In this document: piece by piece, positions 27,187-36,252 of the stretch
How positions within the stretch are numbered: position 1 is the stretch's first letter
How the letters are laid out: the number at the start of each line of letters is the position of its first letter
Source of the DNA: Stakelama sediminis
GTDB taxonomy: Bacteria; Pseudomonadota; Alphaproteobacteria; Sphingomonadales; Sphingomonadaceae
Assembly: GCF_014199335.1 (NCBI RefSeq)
Contig: NZ_JACIJI010000008.1
Coordinates: forward strand, 1 to 64,000
Direction: 5' to 3'
Length of the DNA: 64,000 nucleotides
Translations under genes and position numbers: made by a program
Notes under the pieces: model-generated
The model's database searches: none
What the model was told of the DNA's origin: nothing
The model's input: only the letters and a program-made list of their open reading frames with translations

Positions 27187-27294
27187 GCCGTATCACCGGA
27201 CATCAGAACCGGTTGTTGCGCGCACCACACGCCGTGAATAGAATCAGCATGCTGCATTGCATCACGTCCTAGTATCACCTGCCCCGTCGCCTCT

Positions 27295-28254
27295 ATGGCA
27301 TTCGTCATGAGTGCGAATCACGCCGGACATCACCACCATCACGCCCATGGCGGGCACAGCCACGGGCATCATCATGCGCCCGCTGATTTCGGCCGCGCCT
27401 TTGCCATCGGCGTACTGCTCAACACGGCCTTTGTCCTTGTCGAAGGGGCGGCCGGGCTATGGGTCAATTCGGTCGCACTGCTCGCCGATGCCGGGCATAA
27501 TCTTTCCGATATTCTGGGACTGCTGATCGCCTGGGGCGGGGCCGAACTTTCCAAGCGCCCTCCGTCCAAACGCTTCACCTATGGCCTGCGCGGGTCGTCG
27601 ATTCTGGCGGCACTGGGCAACTCCCTGCTGCTGCTGGTCGCGGTCGGTGCCATTCTGGCCGAAGCGATCAAGCGGCTTGCCGACCCGCCCCCCGTTGCCG
27701 GGCAGACGGTGATGATCGTCGCCGCCATCGGTATCGTCATCAACGGGCTGACCGCCTGGCTTTTCGCATCGGGGCGCAAGGGCGACATCAATGTCCGCGG
27801 CGCGTTTCTGCACATGGCCGCCGATGCGGCGGTTTCGGCGGGCGTGGTCGTCGCGGGCGGAATTATCCTGTGGACGCGCGCGGAATGGATCGACCCCGTG
27901 GTCAGCCTGCTGATCGTCGCCGTGATCCTGTGGAGCACCTGGGGATTGCTGCGCGATTCGCTCGGCATGGCGTTGCAGGCGGTGCCGCCGGGTATCGACC
28001 ATGACAAGGTTGCCGCCGCGCTCACCGCGCTTCCCGGTGTCGCCCATATCCACGACCTGCATATCTGGCCGATGAGTACCACCGAATCGGCGCTCACCGC
28101 GCATCTGGTGATGCCGGGCGGGCATCCCGGCGACATGTTCCTCATCGACCTGCAACACCGGCTGATGCACGATTTCGGCATCGGCCACACCACGGTCCAG
28201 ATCGAGCTGTCGGTCGATTCCGATTGCCATTTGCAGCAAGTCGATACGGTCTAA
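27295..28254 (+). CDS. Cation diffusion facilitator (CzcD/ZitB-like) metal exporter
   Basis: A 319-residue CDF transporter. The N-terminal tail is a His cluster (residues about 8-29, with HHHHH and HSHGHHH) that likely binds zinc. Six membrane helices follow, with the metal site LLADAGHNLSD in helix 2 and a matching HMAADAAVS in helix 5. A cytosolic ferredoxin-like domain (about 215-310) includes VAHIHDLHIWPM. It exports Zn2+ (possibly Co2+ or Cd2+) by proton antiport. A second ATG at 27307 is an alternative start; neither has a clear ribosome site. Confidence 0.9.
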   Translation: MAFVMSANHAGHHHHHAHGGHSHGHHHAPADFGRAFAIGVLLNTAFVLVEGAAGLWVNSVALLADAGHNLSDILGLLIAWGGAELSKRPPSKRFTYGLRGSSILAALGNSLLLLVAVGAILAEAIKRLADPPPVAGQTVMIVAAIGIVINGLTAWLFASGRKGDINVRGAFLHMAADAAVSAGVVVAGGIILWTRAEWIDPVVSLLIVAVILWSTWGLLRDSLGMALQAVPPGIDHDKVAAALTALPGVAHIHDLHIWPMSTTESALTAHLVMPGGHPGDMFLIDLQHRLMHDFGIGHTTVQIELSVDSDCHLQQVDTV

Positions 28255-28353
28255 GGCCCTCCCTGTCTCTTCCATTGGCGGTGAAAGCCAGCTAATCGGG
28301 CGCCACGCGCGCGCAAACGCGCACGGTTTTCATTCTTGCATACGGGAAAATTC

Positions 28354-29454
28354 ATGGGTTTCCGCTGCGGCATCGTCGGCCTTCCCAATGTCGGCAAGTC
28401 CACGCTCTTTAACGCGCTCACCGAAACCGCCGCGGCGCAGGCGGCCAACTATCCCTTCTGCACGATCGAGCCGAATGTCGGGCAGGTCGCGGTTCCCGAT
28501 CCGCGCCTCGACAAGCTGGCGGAAATTGCCGGGTCAGCGAAGAAGATCGAAACCCAGCTTGCGTTCGTCGACATTGCCGGGCTGGTGCGCGGCGCGTCGA
28601 AGGGCGAAGGGCTGGGCAACCAGTTTCTCGGCAATATCCGGGAGGTGGATGCGATCGTCCACGTCCTGCGCTGTTTCGAAAATGACGATATTCAGCATGT
28701 CGATAATCATGTCGATCCGATTGCCGATGCGGAGACGGTCGAAACCGAGCTGATGCTCTCCGACCTGGAAAGCCTGGAAAAGCGCGTGCCCAATTTCGTG
28801 AAGAAGGGGCAGCAGGGCGACAAGGAAGCGAAGATCGCCGCCAGCGTGCTGGGACAGGCACTCGACCTGCTGCGCGAGGGCAAGCCCGCGCGGCTGACCG
28901 AGCCGAAGGATGTCGAGGAAGCGAAGGTTCTGGAACAGGCGCAGTTGCTGACCGCCAAGCCCGTTCTTTATGTCTGCAACGTCAATGAGGACGAGGCGGC
29001 CGAGGGCAACGTCTATTCCGCGCGCGTGTTCGAAAAAGCAAAGGCCGAAGGCGCGGAGGCTGTCGTCGTCTCCGCCGCGATCGAGGCCGAAATTGCCACC
29101 ATGCCCCCGGAGGAGCGCGGCGAGTTCCTGGCCGAACTCGGACTGGAAGAAACCGGCCTCGCCCGTGTGATCCGCGCGGGGTACAAGCTGCTCCACCTGC
29201 TCACCTTCTTCACCGTCGGACCGAAAGAGGCCCGCGCATGGACGGTCGAAGACGGTGCCAAGGCGCCACAGGCGGCGGGTGAAATCCACACCGATTTCGA
29301 ACGCGGCTTCATTCGCGCCGAAACCATCGCCTATGCCGACTATGTCGCATTCGGCGGCGAGAGCGGCGCGCGCGAGGCGGGCAAGCTTCGCCAGGAAGGC
29401 AAGGAATATCTGGTGCAGGACGGCGACGTGATGCTGTTCCGCTTCAACGTCTGA
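28354..29454 (+). CDS. ychF: Redox-regulated ATPase YchF (Obg family)
   Basis: A 366-residue P-loop protein. G1 is GLPNVGKSTLFNAL (residues 8-21), followed by DIAGLVRGASKGEGLGNQFL (switch/G3). The G4 position has the NVNE form that accounts for the preference of this family for ATP. The C-terminal TGS-like domain ends EYLVQDGDVMLFRFNV. YchF associates with ribosomes and affects oxidative-stress responses. ATG 28354 follows GGGAAAA. An ATG 18 nt upstream is possible but adds unconserved residues. Confidence 0.94.
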   Translation: MGFRCGIVGLPNVGKSTLFNALTETAAAQAANYPFCTIEPNVGQVAVPDPRLDKLAEIAGSAKKIETQLAFVDIAGLVRGASKGEGLGNQFLGNIREVDAIVHVLRCFENDDIQHVDNHVDPIADAETVETELMLSDLESLEKRVPNFVKKGQQGDKEAKIAASVLGQALDLLREGKPARLTEPKDVEEAKVLEQAQLLTAKPVLYVCNVNEDEAAEGNVYSARVFEKAKAEGAEAVVVSAAIEAEIATMPPEERGEFLAELGLEETGLARVIRAGYKLLHLLTFFTVGPKEARAWTVEDGAKAPQAAGEIHTDFERGFIRAETIAYADYVAFGGESGAREAGKLRQEGKEYLVQDGDVMLFRFNV

Positions 29455-29481
29455 CCATCCCGCACCGCCAAGTCGCCCCGA

Positions 29482-30366
29482 TCAGGCCGTCCAGATTTTC
29501 GCCGTTTCCAGATCGGCCATAACCCCTTCTTCGCGCGGCTCCCATCCGAGCAGAGCACGGGTATGGGCGCTCGACGTCGCCATATCGAGCTGAATAAAGG
29601 TTGCCAGCCAGCCGAAATGCGCCTGCGCTTCTTCCGCAGAGATCGACACCACAGGAACGCCGAGTTTACGGCCGAATAGTTCGGCAAGCGTTTTCGTGGG
29701 GATGGCCTCTTCCGCTACGGCGTGAAACGGCCCGCCCTCGGCACCGCGTTCGATCGCCAGACGATAGACCCGCGCCGCATCGGCACGATGCACGGAGCAC
29801 CAGCAATTGCCGCCGTCACCGATATAGGCCGATTTTCCGCTCTGCCGGGCGACATCGATAAACATATTGATGAACCCGAACCGCATTCCGTCGCCATGGA
29901 CCTGCGGCAACCGCAGCGACGATACGCGAAGCCCTTCTGCCGCCAGCTCCAGTGCGAGTTTGTCGCTCTGGCGCGGGAACCCGGCTATCGGCTTGTCGCT
30001 TTCCAGTCCCAGCCGCCCCGATTTTTCCAGCGCCGTCCCGCCGGTGACGAGCATCGGTTTTTCACTGCCGCGCAGCACCTCGGCCATCGCGTTAATTGCC
30101 GCCGCGTCGATGGCGCAACTTTCCTCGAACTTCGAAAAATCATGGACGAAGGCCGTGTGGATGACTGCATCCGCGCTCTCTACACCTCGGCGCAGACTGT
30201 CCAGATCGGTCAGTTCGCCGCGCAGTACGGTTGCGCCTGCCTGTTCGACCTTGGCTGCCGAATCGTCGGAACGCGCAAGGCCGGTAACCTGATGGCCGTT
30301 GGCGATCAGTTCGTCGACAACCGCAGAGCCGACAAAACCACTCGCGCCGGTAACAAAAATTCGCAT
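29482..30366 (-). CDS. NAD-dependent epimerase/dehydratase-like SDR
   Basis: A 294-residue extended SDR. The N-terminal MRIFVTGASGFVGSAVV carries the GxxGxxG dinucleotide motif, and DAVIHTAFVHD follows. The usual active-site YxxxK is not visible: the corresponding region is FPRQSDKLALELAAEGL, with S in place of Y, so classical catalysis is doubtful and the protein may be a binding or reductase variant. It is divergently transcribed from an XRE regulator, with a perfect palindrome between them, so regulation by that neighbour is likely. Confidence 0.8.
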   Translation of the reverse strand: MRIFVTGASGFVGSAVVDELIANGHQVTGLARSDDSAAKVEQAGATVLRGELTDLDSLRRGVESADAVIHTAFVHDFSKFEESCAIDAAAINAMAEVLRGSEKPMLVTGGTALEKSGRLGLESDKPIAGFPRQSDKLALELAAEGLRVSSLRLPQVHGDGMRFGFINMFIDVARQSGKSAYIGDGGNCWCSVHRADAARVYRLAIERGAEGGPFHAVAEEAIPTKTLAELFGRKLGVPVVSISAEEAQAHFGWLATFIQLDMATSSAHTRALLGWEPREEGVMADLETAKIWTA

Positions 30367-30431
30367 GGGATCACTCCATTTTTGGGTTGCGATCTCCATC
30401 TGGCGGTTCGATTATCCGGTTAAAGTAGAGA

Positions 30432-30449
30432 CATTATACAGGTATAATG
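30432..30449. promoter_or_regulatory. Palindromic operator overlapping two divergent -10 boxes
   Basis: CATTATAC-AG-GTATAATG is a perfect 8+8 bp inverted repeat with a 2-nt spacer, between the SDR (start 30366) and the XRE regulator (start 30462). Each half contains TATAAT: on the plus strand at 30443-30448 and on the minus strand at 30438-30433. A plausible plus-strand -35 (TTAAAG, 30420-30425) is 17 nt upstream. Binding of a dimer here would block both promoters. Confidence 0.65.
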
Positions 30450-30461
30450 ATTAACTGGATC

Positions 30462-31310
30462 ATGGCTTCCTCTTCCGACCCAAATCCATTGGGCGATTAT
30501 CTGAAAGATCGTCGCGCCCGGCTGGACCCCGCCGTTTTCGGCCTGCCCGCTTCGCGCCGTCGCACGCCGGGGCTGCGACGCGAGGAGGTCGCACAGCGCG
30601 CGCATATCAGCACCACCTGGTACACCTGGCTGGAACAGGGGCGCGGCGGGGCACCGTCCGCAGATACGCTGAACCGCATCGCCCGCGCGCTGATGCTTAC
30701 CGATGTCGAACGCGAACATCTGTTTCTGCTTGCGCTGGGTCGTCTGCCCGAAAGGCGCTATCGGGAAAGTGAAGGCGTAACGCCGCGCCTGCAGCGCGTT
30801 CTGGACGCCATGTCCTATTGTCCCGCGATCATCAAAACGGCGGGCTGGGATGTCGTGGCATGGAACCGGGCGGCGGCTGCCGTGCTGACCGACTATGGCA
30901 AGCTGCCACCCGATCAGCGGAACATCCTGCGTCTCATCTTCTGCGATCCGCGTGTCCGCGCACATCAGTTCGACTGGGAAAGCGTGGCACGGGGCGTGGT
31001 CGGCGCGTTTCGAGTCGATACGCTGCGCGCCGGCGCCAGCGAAAAAGTGGCGCCTCTGGTCGAAGAACTATGCCGCACAAGTCCGGAATTTGCCGCGCTA
31101 TGGCAGGAGCATGACCTGCTCCATCATCATGGCGAAGGAACGAAGCGCATTCGCCATCCCGAACTGGGAACCGTCACTATCGAATTTTCGACCTTTGCTG
31201 TGGACGGTCGCCCTGACCTGGGGATGCTGGTCTATAATCCTGCGACGCCCGAAGACGCGGAGAAGCTGCGGACGATCATGGAAGAAACGCCGGACATGCC
31301 TGCACGGTAA
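30462..31310 (+). CDS. XRE-family transcriptional regulator with MmyB-like ligand domain
   Basis: A 282-residue regulator. The N-terminal HTH_XRE domain (about 10-80) contains RRTPGLRREEVAQRAHISTTWYTWLEQGRG. The C-terminal MmyB-like domain (about 105-275) includes CPAIIKTAGWDVVAWNRAA and FCDPRVRAHQFDWE. This architecture is typical of regulators that repress a divergent SDR gene. I chose ATG 30462; the ATG at 30447 lies within the -10 box of the probable promoter. With a start site near 30455 the transcript would be almost leaderless. Confidence 0.85.
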   Translation: MASSSDPNPLGDYLKDRRARLDPAVFGLPASRRRTPGLRREEVAQRAHISTTWYTWLEQGRGGAPSADTLNRIARALMLTDVEREHLFLLALGRLPERRYRESEGVTPRLQRVLDAMSYCPAIIKTAGWDVVAWNRAAAAVLTDYGKLPPDQRNILRLIFCDPRVRAHQFDWESVARGVVGAFRVDTLRAGASEKVAPLVEELCRTSPEFAALWQEHDLLHHHGEGTKRIRHPELGTVTIEFSTFAVDGRPDLGMLVYNPATPEDAEKLRTIMEETPDMPAR

Positions 31311-31366
31311 GGGCTTACAAGACGATAGGGCTTGCCATCCCAGCCGGGCTGTCCGACAGCTGGGCC

Positions 31367-31819
31367 ATGCGCTATTTTGAAGATATCGAAGTCGGCGAAA
31401 CCCGCCATTTCGGCAGCTATCCCGTCAGTCGCGACGAAGTGCTCGACTTTGCGTGCAAATATGATGCCCAACCCTTTCACCTGTCGGATGAAGCGGCCGC
31501 AAAAACGCATTTCGGACGCATGTCGGCCAGCGGCTGGCATAGCTGCGCAATGACGATGGCAATGATCGTCGAAAATATGAAATCCGCCGATGAGGCCAGT
31601 CTGGGCGCGGCGGGAATCGACGAGCTTCGCTGGCTGAAGCCCGTCTATCCCGGCGACACGCTACGCTGCGAAACGCAGGTGCTGGAAAAGCGCGCATCGC
31701 GCAGGCGCCCGGAAATGGGTAGCGTGCGCACGCAAATGACCGTCTATAATCAGGACGATGTGGCGGTACTGCGCTTCATTTCGCTCGGACTTATTCGACG
31801 TAAACCTGCCGACAACTGA
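31367..31819 (+). CDS. MaoC-family (R)-specific enoyl-CoA hydratase-like protein
   Basis: A 150-residue hot-dog-fold protein. It starts MRYFEDIEVGE, has the hydratase motif region SRDEVLDFACKYDAQPFHLSDEAA (the D-x4-H of the hydratase 2 motif) and FGRMSASGWHS, then LRWLKPVYPGDTL. These are hallmarks of MaoC dehydratases acting on acyl-CoA or related thioesters. The substrate is not evident. It begins 56 nt after the XRE regulator in the same direction, so co-expression is possible. Confidence 0.85.
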   Translation: MRYFEDIEVGETRHFGSYPVSRDEVLDFACKYDAQPFHLSDEAAAKTHFGRMSASGWHSCAMTMAMIVENMKSADEASLGAAGIDELRWLKPVYPGDTLRCETQVLEKRASRRRPEMGSVRTQMTVYNQDDVAVLRFISLGLIRRKPADN

Positions 31820-31828
31820 TTGCGTCGG

Positions 31829-32455
31829 TCAGTGGGAACGGTGATGTCCGTCGCGCCCACCACGTCCGCGCTCGCCGCCACGACCGCGCTCGCCCGAAGC
31901 TCTTGGCTGCGTTCCTCTGTCGCCACGTGACCAGTTCTGGCGTTGCTGGTTATCATAGCGGTATTGTTGCGGCTGATCGCGTTGCCGGTCACCGCGCTGA
32001 TATTGCGGCTGCCGCTGATCACCCCGCCGATATTGCGGTCGGTCACCGGATTGCCGGTTCCGGTCGAACCCGCGCCAGTGATCGTTCATCTGATCGCGGT
32101 TGCCGCGCCACGACTGACGACGCTGTTCCCAATAACGCCGTTGCGTATTATTCCAGCGATAGGGGCGACGATATTGATCGTACACATAGATGCCGCTGCC
32201 GGGATAATAATAATTCCCGTACCAGCCCCAGTAAGGATAATAGCCATATTGGGAATAATAGCCGTTATCATAATAACCGTCATAGTAGCCATCGTCGTAA
32301 TAGCCACCATCATAATAGCCGGGGCCGTAATAGCCGCCCGAACCATAGCCGACCGACACCCCGCCATAGCCATAACCGTCATCATAGGCGCAGGCCGAAA
32401 GGCCCAGCCCCAGAACGGCGGCGATTGCAAGATTCCTGACGATACGCATGCGCAT
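31829..32455 (-). CDS. Tyr/Gly-rich lipoprotein with Arg/Gln-rich C-terminus
   Basis: A 208-residue protein with a lipoprotein signal (lipobox LSAC, Cys near residue 22). The next 75 residues are Gly/Tyr/Asp-rich repeats of the GYY-DG-YYD type with 30 or so tyrosines. After a short block around YVYDQYRRPYRW comes a low-complexity Arg/Gln/Gly tail with QYQRGDRQRDQPQ-type repeats. ATG 32455 follows GGGAGAG by 5 nt; the earlier in-frame ATG at 32473 lacks a ribosome site. It is probably anchored in the outer membrane. The function is unknown; it shares features with RcnB-like and surface Tyr-rich proteins. Confidence 0.7.
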   Translation of the reverse strand: MRMRIVRNLAIAAVLGLGLSACAYDDGYGYGGVSVGYGSGGYYGPGYYDGGYYDDGYYDGYYDNGYYSQYGYYPYWGWYGNYYYPGSGIYVYDQYRRPYRWNNTQRRYWEQRRQSWRGNRDQMNDHWRGFDRNRQSGDRPQYRRGDQRQPQYQRGDRQRDQPQQYRYDNQQRQNWSRGDRGTQPRASGERGRGGERGRGGRDGHHRSH

Positions 32456-32607
32456 AGAAACTCTCCCGTCCATGTCGCACCGAACTGGCCGAAGGCTCGG
32501 GCTGATAGAGTAAATATAATGCTATAACGTCAGCCGAAAAGTACCGGTTCCCAAATCGGGACAAAGCGCGACCTTCGGTTTCGCGCCTGACTTCAACAGG
32601 GCTGTTT

Positions 32608-33153
32608 TCAGTCGCCTTCGAACGCGACCAGCGATGTCACCGAGATATTGTCCTGGCGCAGCGCAGCGGCACCGCCCAGATCGGGCAGGTCGATCACGAA
32701 CGCGGCCTGTCGCACGGTCGCGCCGGCCTTGCGCAACAACCGTACCGCCGCACGCGCAGTGCCGCCCGTTGCGATCAGGTCGTCGACCAGCAGGACATTG
32801 GCACCCGGCGCGCAGGCATCCGCATGAATAGTGATCCGGTCGGTGCCATATTCCAGCGCATAGTCTTCGGCGATGGTGGCACCGGGCAGCTTGCCGTCCT
32901 TGCGGATCAGCAGCACGCCCGCACCCAGGGCGAGCGCCAGCGCCGGTGCAAACACAAACCCGCGCGCCTCGATACCCGCGACCAGATCGACCGGCCCTTC
33001 GACTTGTTCCAGCATCCGTTCGACAGTCAGCGACAGTCCCTCGCCGTCGAGCAACAGCGTGGTGATGTCGCGAAACTGAATGCCCGGTTTCGGAAAGTCG
33101 GGAATCGTGCGGATACGCCGCCGGATATCCTCATTCGCCGCAATCGTCGCCAT
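32608..33153 (-). CDS. apt: Adenine phosphoribosyltransferase
   Basis: A 181-residue purine-salvage enzyme converting adenine and PRPP to AMP. FPKPGIQFRDITTLL near residue 22, AGIEARGFVF near 58 and the PRPP loop VLLVDDLIATGGTA near 118 are diagnostic. The ATG at 33153 gives the usual length; the frame runs 21 codons upstream without similarity. It lies 137 nt downstream of the cytochrome c1 gene on the same strand, separated by a hairpin. Confidence 0.95.
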   Translation of the reverse strand: MATIAANEDIRRRIRTIPDFPKPGIQFRDITTLLLDGEGLSLTVERMLEQVEGPVDLVAGIEARGFVFAPALALALGAGVLLIRKDGKLPGATIAEDYALEYGTDRITIHADACAPGANVLLVDDLIATGGTARAAVRLLRKAGATVRQAAFVIDLPDLGGAAALRQDNISVTSLVAFEGD

Positions 33154-33252
33154 GGCCGCAACCTGTCCTGTGTGAGGTGAGGCGTACTGCGCCTCCCGAT
33201 AAGAGACCAAGCGCATAGCGTGCCCGCGACGACAGGTGCAAGCCCCGGCATT

Positions 33253-33284
33253 GTTCCCCTCCCCTTGCTGGGAGGGAGGGGAAC
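33253..33284 (-). terminator. Stem-loop between petC and apt
   Basis: GTTCCCCTCCC (33253-33263) and GGGAGGGGAAC (33274-33284) form a perfect 11-bp stem with a 10-nt loop, 6 nt beyond the petC stop. No U-run follows on the minus strand (AATGCC), so it is a likely 3'-end stabiliser or partial terminator rather than a classic one. Confidence 0.45.
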
Positions 33285-33289
33285 CAGCC

Positions 33290-34132
33290 TCAGTGTTTTA
33301 TATCGCGCCAGATGTTTTTATACGCGCCGAACGCCAGCCCGATAAAGATCAGCAGGAAGATCACGGCGGCGACACCGGCACGGTGCCGTGCTTCCAGCTT
33401 CGGTTCGGCGGCCCAGACCAGAAACGCCGCCACATCCTTCGACATCTGATCGATGGTGGGACGCGTGCCGTCCATATACTGCACCTGTCCCTCTTTCGTC
33501 AGCGGCGGCGGCATCGCGATGTTCAGATTGGCGAAATACGGATTGAAATGCAGGCCGTCGGGCACCTTGAAATCCGGGAATTCCTTCATCAACGACTTGC
33601 CGTCCTTGGTGAACGTCTTCGGGTTGCGATAACCGGTAATCAGCGCGTGGATATAGGCCGCCCCGCCTTCTCGCGCCTTGGCGATCATCGACAGATCGGG
33701 CGGGCTTCCCTGCCCCGGATAATAGACGATCGGGAAGGTGTCGGCGGGCACGCCGGGCCGGGTGTCACGATCGCCCGTTTTAGGATCGAAGGTCGGCACC
33801 TGATACTCGGCGGCGATCGTCTTTACCTGCCCCTCGCTATAGCCGATATCCTCCAGATTGCGGAACGCGACATGCTTCAGCGAATGGCAGGCGGAGCAGA
33901 CTTCCTTATAGACCTGAAACCCGCGCTGAAGCTGGCGGTCGTTGAACTTGCCGAACGGCCCGTCCGATTCGAGATGCAGCGGTGTCGGGTGGACGTGAAA
34001 CGCCTCATCGACCGTTTCCTGCGGCGGGTTGCTCACCAGCCCGCTGACCGTACCGACCAGCGCGATCACCAACATGACGACAAAGGCGGCGCCGATGAAA
34101 TAATTCAGATTGCGCAAAAACAGCGAACCCAT
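33290..34132 (-). CDS. petC: Cytochrome c1 of the bc1 complex
   Basis: A 280-residue membrane-anchored c-type cytochrome. The haem-binding motif is in EVCSACHSLKH (about residue 77); downstream are the P-x-x-x-x-x-AR region and a possible methionine ligand in NIAMPPPL. The C-terminal anchor helix is AAVIFLLIFIGLAFGAYK. The N-terminal hydrophobic stretch (about 12-32) is a signal/anchor. It passes electrons from the Rieske protein to soluble or membrane cytochrome c in the periplasm. GGAGG lies 7 nt before the ATG, and 12 nt separate it from petB. Confidence 0.95.
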   Translation of the reverse strand: MGSLFLRNLNYFIGAAFVVMLVIALVGTVSGLVSNPPQETVDEAFHVHPTPLHLESDGPFGKFNDRQLQRGFQVYKEVCSACHSLKHVAFRNLEDIGYSEGQVKTIAAEYQVPTFDPKTGDRDTRPGVPADTFPIVYYPGQGSPPDLSMIAKAREGGAAYIHALITGYRNPKTFTKDGKSLMKEFPDFKVPDGLHFNPYFANLNIAMPPPLTKEGQVQYMDGTRPTIDQMSKDVAAFLVWAAEPKLEARHRAGVAAVIFLLIFIGLAFGAYKNIWRDIKH

Positions 34133-34144
34133 ATCCTCGCCTCC

Positions 34145-35440
34145 TTATTCGGCCGGAACGGCAGCGCCGTCCCGCGTTGCGCCATGACCGTCATGCTTCG
34201 CCAGCACCGCTTCGGTGATCGAATTGGGCAGCGGGCGAGTCTTCTCGATCCGCGAAATGATCGGCACGATGATCAGGAAGTGCGCAAAATAATAGGCCGC
34301 CGTGATCTGTCCTAGTATCAGGAATTTGGGCGTCGCTTCCGAGCCGCCGACATAGCCGAGCAGCAGCACGTCAACCACCAGCACCCAGAAGGCGATGCGA
34401 TAGGCCGGGCGATATTTCGCCGAGCGCACCGGCGACCGGTCCAGCCAGGGCAGGAAGAACAGGATCAGGATCGACCCGAACATCGCCAGCACGCCCCACA
34501 GCTTCGCAGGCAGGATGAAATCCGCCGTAAAGGATCGCAGGATCGCGTAGAACGGCCAGAAATACCATTCGGGAACGATATGCGCGGGCGTCGATAGCGG
34601 GTTGGCCGGAATATAATTGTCCGGATGGCCCAGCATGTTCGGCGCGAAGAACACCAGCAGCGCGAAGATCAGGAAGAACACGCCCATGCCCCAACCGTCC
34701 TTGGCCGTGTAATAGGGGTGGAACGGCACGGTATCCTGCTCGCCCTTCACGTCCACGCCTTCGGGATTGTTCGATCCGGGAATGTGCAGCGCCCAGATAT
34801 GCAGGATGATGACACCTGCAATTACGAACGGCAGCAGATAGTGGAGCGAGAAAAAGCGGTTGAGCGCGGCGTTATCCGGCGCGTAGCCGCCGAGCAGCCA
34901 GATGCGGATATTTTCTCCCACCAGCGGGATAGCGGAGAAGAAACCGGTGATGACCTGCGCGCCCCAGAAGCTCATCTGCCCCCAGGGCAGGACGTAGCCC
35001 ATGAAGGCGGTCGCCATCATCAGCAGGAAGATCACCACGCCGAGCAGCCACACCATTTCGCGCGGCGGCTTGTACGATCCGTAATACAGGCCGCGGAAGA
35101 TGTGGATATAGACGACGATGAAGAACATCGACGCGCCGTTGGCGTGTGCGTACCGCAGGAACCAGCCGCCATTGACGTCGCGCATGATGTGTTCGACCGA
35201 ATCGAACGCCACCGCGCCGTTCGCCGCATAATGCATAGCGAGGACGACGCCGGTGATGATCTGCACCGCCAGCGCAGCACCGGCAAGCACGCCGAAATTC
35301 CACCAGTAATTCAGGTTGCGCGGAACCGGATATCCGCCACCGATCGCGCCATAGACCAGTCGCGGCAGCGGCAGGCGATTATCGACCCACTGCATGACCG
35401 GGTGTTTCGGCTCGTACTGCTTAGCCCAGGGAAAGCTCAT
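34145..35440 (-). CDS. petB: Cytochrome b of the bc1 complex
   Basis: A 431-residue eight-helix protein binding haems bL and bH. The quinol-site PEWY motif is present ([18 protein letters not shown]). Helix B and D histidines occur in [20 protein letters not shown] and [10 protein letters not shown]. It oxidises ubiquinol at the Qo site and reduces it at Qi. It is the middle gene of petA-petB-petC, 32 nt after petA. Confidence 0.96.
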   Translation of the reverse strand: MSFPWAKQYEPKHPVMQWVDNRLPLPRLVYGAIGGGYPVPRNLNYWWNFGVLAGAALAVQIITGVVLAMHYAANGAVAFDSVEHIMRDVNGGWFLRYAHANGASMFFIVVYIHIFRGLYYGSYKPPREMVWLLGVVIFLLMMATAFMGYVLPWGQMSFWGAQVITGFFSAIPLVGENIRIWLLGGYAPDNAALNRFFSLHYLLPFVIAGVIILHIWALHIPGSNNPEGVDVKGEQDTVPFHPYYTAKDGWGMGVFFLIFALLVFFAPNMLGHPDNYIPANPLSTPAHIVPEWYFWPFYAILRSFTADFILPAKLWGVLAMFGSILILFFLPWLDRSPVRSAKYRPAYRIAFWVLVVDVLLLGYVGGSEATPKFLILGQITAAYYFAHFLIIVPIISRIEKTRPLPNSITEAVLAKHDGHGATRDGAAVPAE

Positions 35441-35472
35441 TCTCTTTCACCCCCTCCTGCTTTTCTTTTTAT

Positions 35473-36057
35473 TCAGCCCACCTTGACCTTTGTGTCCGAC
35501 AGGAAGGCATATTCCGGTACGAACAGGTTCTTCGGGGCCGGCCCCTGCCGAATGCGTGCGGCGGTGTCATATTCCGATCCGTGGCACGGGCAGAAATAGC
35601 CGCCATACGGACCGCGATATTCGCCCTCGCCTGCGCCCAGCGGCACACAACCCAGATGGGTGCACACGCCCAGCGTGATCAGCCAGTTCTTATGCCCCGG
35701 CTTGGTGCGTTCCTCCAGCGTCTGGGGGTCGCGCAGCACGCTCAGCGGCACCGCATCGGCTTCGGCGATTTCCTTTTGCGTCAGATTGCGTACGAACAGC
35801 GGCTGTTTGCGGAAACTGGTCTTGATCGCCTGTCCGGGCTGGATCGATGTCAGATCGACCTCGGTCGACGACAGCGCCAGCACATCGGCCGACGGATTCA
35901 TCTGATTGATCAGCGGCAACGCGATGACGCCCGCGCCGACCCCTGCAAACGCCACTGCGCCGATCGCCAGATAGTCGCGGCGCCGGGGATCCTCTACGGT
36001 ATCCTCGAACGGCTCCGGTGATTCTCCGGGTGGTACAGCATTATCGACTGTTGCCAT
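35473..36057 (-). CDS. petA: Rieske iron-sulfur subunit of the bc1 complex
   Basis: A 194-residue Rieske protein. A twin-arginine-like segment (DPRRRDYLAIG) precedes an uncleaved membrane helix (about 30-50), which suggests Tat export. The 2Fe-2S ligands are in CTHLGC and CPCHGSEYD. It is the first gene of the pet operon. The 195-bp region to the divergent trmL gene should hold both promoters. Confidence 0.95.
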   Translation of the reverse strand: MATVDNAVPPGESPEPFEDTVEDPRRRDYLAIGAVAFAGVGAGVIALPLINQMNPSADVLALSSTEVDLTSIQPGQAIKTSFRKQPLFVRNLTQKEIAEADAVPLSVLRDPQTLEERTKPGHKNWLITLGVCTHLGCVPLGAGEGEYRGPYGGYFCPCHGSEYDTAARIRQGPAPKNLFVPEYAFLSDTKVKVG

Positions 36058-36252
36058 GCATCAACCCCTGTTTATTCGTGCGCGTCGCGAGCCTTTCCCC
36101 AAAAGGCTGCAAGTAAACATCGCTTGCGCCGACCTGCCCTGTTATTTTTTCGGCAGCGTTTCGGTTGATAACCATCCCGGCACCTCTTTGCCAACAGCAT
36201 TTTTCTGCAATCGCTTGTTGAAACGCTGTTTCGGACGCTATGGCGACGCATA

